Source: Paenibacillus tundrae
Lineage (GTDB): Bacteria > Bacillota > Bacilli > Paenibacillales > Paenibacillaceae
NCBI RefSeq assembly: GCF_036884255.1
Contig: NZ_CP145605.1
Location: 3,410,001-3,474,000, forward strand
Reading direction: 5' to 3'
DNA: 64,000 bases
A program made the translations under genes and the position numbers. The notes under the pieces are model-generated. The model was not told the origin of the DNA, did no database searches, and saw only the letters and a program-made list of their open reading frames with translations. This document shows positions 61,184 to 64,000 of the stretch, piece after piece (the stretch's first letter is position 1; every line of letters starts with the position of its first letter).

Positions 61184-63871
61184 TCAATTGGTGTTAAACT
61201 CCTTGCTTGCTTTAAGCAGTACCGTAACCGCTTCTGCTCGAGTTAATGCTGTATTAGGATTAAAGCGGTTCCCCTCCCTTCCTTGAAGAATCTCACGCTT
61301 CTTCAACATAGCAACAGCTGGTTTAGCCCACTCAGGAATGTTGCTGTCATCCTGAAAGTCCGTAATTATGGAGGATAAGGAATCAGGACTTTCAATCATT
61401 CTGGACACTATTGCAGCCATTTCAGCCCTAGTTACCGATCCATTTGGACGAATTGTGCCATCCGGATAACCTGTTACTGCAGATTGAGAAACGGCCCATT
61501 GCACGGCTGGTTTAGCCCAGCTTCCAATCTCCTCTTGATCAGTAAAATTCAATTCGAATTCACTCTGCTCGGATCCGAAGACATTCATGAGCATCATAAG
61601 AAATTCAGCTCTTGTAATCTCCTGATTCGGTTGAAAGCTACCGTCTGGATAACCCTGGGCAAGATTGGAACATGACGCTTGAATGATATATTGCTCACTC
61701 CAATGTCCCTCGATGTCCTTCAATTCCTGCGGATTCGCCTGACATGAAGGAGGCGCTATCTCTGAAGTTCGATGGATCGTTAATTGATATGTCAGTGTAG
61801 TTCCATCTTCCGCCGTTACGATAATATGAATGATGTTCTTGCCTGTCTGTAACAAAATACGTTCAGATTCTTTTCCTGACAGAACTTTTACTCCGTTGAC
61901 CTGGATGGACGAACGAGAATTCTCTGCAGTCGCTTGGACAGTAAGGCCATCCGTCGAACTAGGGACATCAACTCTATAATCTGTTAATTTAGATGAGAAA
62001 GGCACTTTCCATTCTCCGATTGAGAGCACCAGCTGGGACAGTTCTGCTACATTCGACTTGGGAGCAGGAACTGGCGTTGGCGTAGGAGCAGGAAGATAAC
62101 TACTGCCACTGCCACCGTTCTGCACAGGCTCAATCGCACTATTCTTTGCTCGCTCCACTTGAAGTGTATAGCTCTTCACCGATATTCCGTCAGGTGCTGT
62201 TACGCGGATACTGAACTTGTTATTTCCGACTTTCAGTGGCATAAGCTTACTTTCTTTTCCGTTTAGAACTTCTTCGTACTGCTCCCCTTGACCAACCTCA
62301 ATTTTGGCGTTAGCCTCTACGGCTGTAGGCGTCACAATAATCGATGTTTGGCTGTAACCGACAGACCATGAATAGTCGGTTTGCAAGTGATCAAATTCAG
62401 GGAGTGGCTTTCCGTTTATACCAATTCCGCTAAGGTCTGCATTTTTATACGCTGTCCCTCCTAGATGAAAGGGCTTCGAGTGAACTTCTACGTGATTGCC
62501 TGCTTGATCCATAGCCTGAATATGCAAATACCATGTGCCGTCGGCATCCTTTAAGATCAGCTCTTCTCCTTCTTTAAAATGAGTCCATTTTGCTCCTGGT
62601 TCAGGAGAATCTTCACTTTGCGTCCAGATGTAGACCAGGGAGTCAACAGCAAGTTCACTGCCCCCCTCATCCGTAACTTGCACACTGGTCGTGGCAAAAG
62701 GTACAACTTGATCGTGCCCATCAGGCTCAAATGTGAGAGACGGAGCCGTTTTGTCGATTCGAATAGTACGTATGATCGTTTCCTCATGCCCCCGTTGATC
62801 TCTCATTCTATAATGAACGACATGTACGCCCTGCTGATTAAAATGCAGTAAGGTGTCAGCATCATGCGTTATCCATGTTTCGCCTTCATCTAAAGAATAC
62901 TCCAGCGATTTCAGGCTATTGCTCTTATCGTACACCGAAGCAGCGGCTGTGATTGGCTCGTTCGTCCAAGCGTTATTCGTATATTCCTCTCCCGTATCGT
63001 CCACCATGTTCACAGTGACAACAGGTACGGATTGATCTAATCGAAATCGTTCCGAATGTTGTTCAACGATGGTAGCGCCACTGGAGTGTATAGCCCGTGT
63101 ATGCAAATACCAATCTCCCGAAACGTTGTCTAAGGTGAATGTCTGCCCATTCGCGAAGGGTTGCCAATCAGCATCTTCATCTGGGGTCACTGTATTCTGT
63201 GACCAGGTGAAGTAAAGCTGCTGTTGATCCGTATGCGTAACGTTAACCGCCGTAGAAGCGTTAGTTGAATAAATTTCGTTACCGTTAGCAGTAAACGTAA
63301 ATTCCGGTCTTCTGACAAAGTAGAAGTTATAGGTCAGACTCCCAGAATGCGAAGGAGAGGTTAAGATGGCCTTGAGGAGGGTCGTATCCCCTTGCAGCTG
63401 AATTAAAGGTGCATAACCTCCCCAAGCTTGGTTCATTCCATTGATTTGTGAACTGAGATCTTTATATTTAACCTTATCCCAGTAAAACCCCATTTTAATT
63501 CCATTTACTTGGTGGTGAGTTGATACCTCCACAAGCGTATAACTATCTTGTTGATTCTGCTGGAAATTAACATACACGATATGACCGTGCTGATCAGTTG
63601 CATAGATTCCTCCAATGATATCTTGTGGGATCGCTGGACTATCGGCCAAGTTATGGGCTACCTCAGACGGTTCATCCATCATCTTCTCTGTTTGTTTATT
63701 TTCATCTAAGGGTGTTGATAATTCTTCTTGAGTTACTTCTTGCATTTCCGGACTTTCTGAAGCTCTCGCAGTTATAGGAAAACTACTAAGAAGCAGAACA
63801 AATGACAATATCATCGATACGAAAATATTTATCTTATGAGGTCGTTGTGACCTCTGGAATGACCCATGCAC
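61184..63871 (-). CDS. SLH-domain surface protein with cadherin-like domains
   Basis: 895 residues. GTG start with GGAGGGG upstream; signal IFVSMILSFVLLLSSFPITARA. Mid-protein Ig-like repeats (SVPVVTVNMVDDTGEEY, TAPSLTFEPDG) precede two cadherin-like beta-sandwich domains (PF12733-like; LSGIGINGKPLPEFDHLQTD and LSQLVLSIGEWKVPFSSKLTD) and a Pro-rich linker. Three SLH domains follow at about 720-895, ending FNPNTALTRAEAVTVLLKAS; these anchor the protein to the cell-wall pyruvylated polymer. Function beyond adhesion or cell-surface display is not visible. Confidence 0.9.
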   Translation of the reverse strand: MHGSFQRSQRPHKINIFVSMILSFVLLLSSFPITARASESPEMQEVTQEELSTPLDENKQTEKMMDEPSEVAHNLADSPAIPQDIIGGIYATDQHGHIVYVNFQQNQQDSYTLVEVSTHHQVNGIKMGFYWDKVKYKDLSSQINGMNQAWGGYAPLIQLQGDTTLLKAILTSPSHSGSLTYNFYFVRRPEFTFTANGNEIYSTNASTAVNVTHTDQQQLYFTWSQNTVTPDEDADWQPFANGQTFTLDNVSGDWYLHTRAIHSSGATIVEQHSERFRLDQSVPVVTVNMVDDTGEEYTNNAWTNEPITAAASVYDKSNSLKSLEYSLDEGETWITHDADTLLHFNQQGVHVVHYRMRDQRGHEETIIRTIRIDKTAPSLTFEPDGHDQVVPFATTSVQVTDEGGSELAVDSLVYIWTQSEDSPEPGAKWTHFKEGEELILKDADGTWYLHIQAMDQAGNHVEVHSKPFHLGGTAYKNADLSGIGINGKPLPEFDHLQTDYSWSVGYSQTSIIVTPTAVEANAKIEVGQGEQYEEVLNGKESKLMPLKVGNNKFSIRVTAPDGISVKSYTLQVERAKNSAIEPVQNGGSGSSYLPAPTPTPVPAPKSNVAELSQLVLSIGEWKVPFSSKLTDYRVDVPSSTDGLTVQATAENSRSSIQVNGVKVLSGKESERILLQTGKNIIHIIVTAEDGTTLTYQLTIHRTSEIAPPSCQANPQELKDIEGHWSEQYIIQASCSNLAQGYPDGSFQPNQEITRAEFLMMLMNVFGSEQSEFELNFTDQEEIGSWAKPAVQWAVSQSAVTGYPDGTIRPNGSVTRAEMAAIVSRMIESPDSLSSIITDFQDDSNIPEWAKPAVAMLKKREILQGREGNRFNPNTALTRAEAVTVLLKASKEFNTN

Positions 63872-63904
63872 TGTACCCCTCCTCGTTTCATTTTAACAAG
63901 AGAA

Positions 63905-63928
63905 AAACCGCCAACCCCTGGCGGCTAA
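63905..63928 (-). terminator. Terminator (minus strand) at the window end
   Basis: CCGCCA pairs with TGGCGG around a five-base loop; on the minus strand it leads into TTTTTCTCTTG. It probably ends a transcript that comes from beyond the window. Confidence 0.7.
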
Positions 63929-64000
63929 TCCACATTCCCGAACTTAAAGGAAGTCTATCTGATCTTGTTTAACACACACTGACATCTCCAAGTCCTGTTA

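Overview
The window looks like a chromosomal segment of a Paenibacillus-type Firmicute. The reasons are strong AGGAGG-type ribosome binding sites with frequent GTG/TTG starts, YesM/YesN two-component pairs beside LplA/B/C-type sugar importers without their own ATPase, an S-layer-homology (SLH) surface protein, a YjcZ-like small sporulation-type protein, cre-like catabolite sites, and a paeninodin-type lasso peptide precursor. No rRNA, tRNA, CRISPR array, phage or insertion sequence was seen. The genus is an inference.

Layout. 0-17 kb is a patchwork of small metabolic, regulatory and resistance-like genes: a serine hydrolase, a SunI-like PH protein, a LacI regulator, an HxlR/alcohol dehydrogenase pair, a PepSY membrane protein, a glycosyltransferase, a methyltransferase, and a divergent MerR/SDR pair with two 19-bp-spacer promoters. 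It also holds a TetR regulon with two near-identical promoter-operators. This part contains two decayed genes (a flavodoxin-like oxidoreductase and a LysR regulator). It also contains a short unannotated gene at 11617-11754 on the minus strand that encodes an orphan lasso peptide precursor with its own promoter, dyad and terminator. 17.3-22.9 kb is an arabinoside-type uptake operon (solute-binding protein, two permeases, GH43) opposite a GntR/LacI-fold regulator. 23-24.9 kb has GNAT, PhzF and YjcZ-like genes.

25.1-47.5 kb is a large carbohydrate utilisation locus, all on the minus strand. An importer (47459-43914), a YesM/YesN sensor pair with an extra binding protein (43688-38983) and a secreted 1479-residue alginate-lyase-like protein with F5/8-type domains (38710-34271) precede five cytoplasmic enzymes. 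These are a GH28-like beta-helix protein, a 1174-residue heparinase II/III-like protein, an alpha/beta hydrolase, a GH43 beta-xylosidase-like enzyme and a GH88 unsaturated uronyl hydrolase. The set suggests lyase cleavage of a uronate- and xylose-containing polysaccharide outside the cell, uptake of unsaturated oligomers, and their completion inside. The substrate cannot be named from sequence alone. A GH2 enzyme (51716-48897) and an azoreductase-like gene follow.

52-56.8 kb is a GntR-controlled four-carbon acid-sugar module (GarR/LtnD-like dehydrogenase, DUF1537 kinase, GntP permease) with a phased array of four GTATAC boxes in its control region and no aldolase in view. 56.8-64 kb has a lipoprotein, an OmpR-type two-component system whose kinase may start at CTG, a GlsB-like membrane protein, a secreted B-lectin protein and a large SLH protein.

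The main findings are the orphan lasso precursor (with a possible one-base start lesion), the uronate-polysaccharide locus, the duplicated TetR promoters, the paired MerR promoters and the phased GTATAC array.
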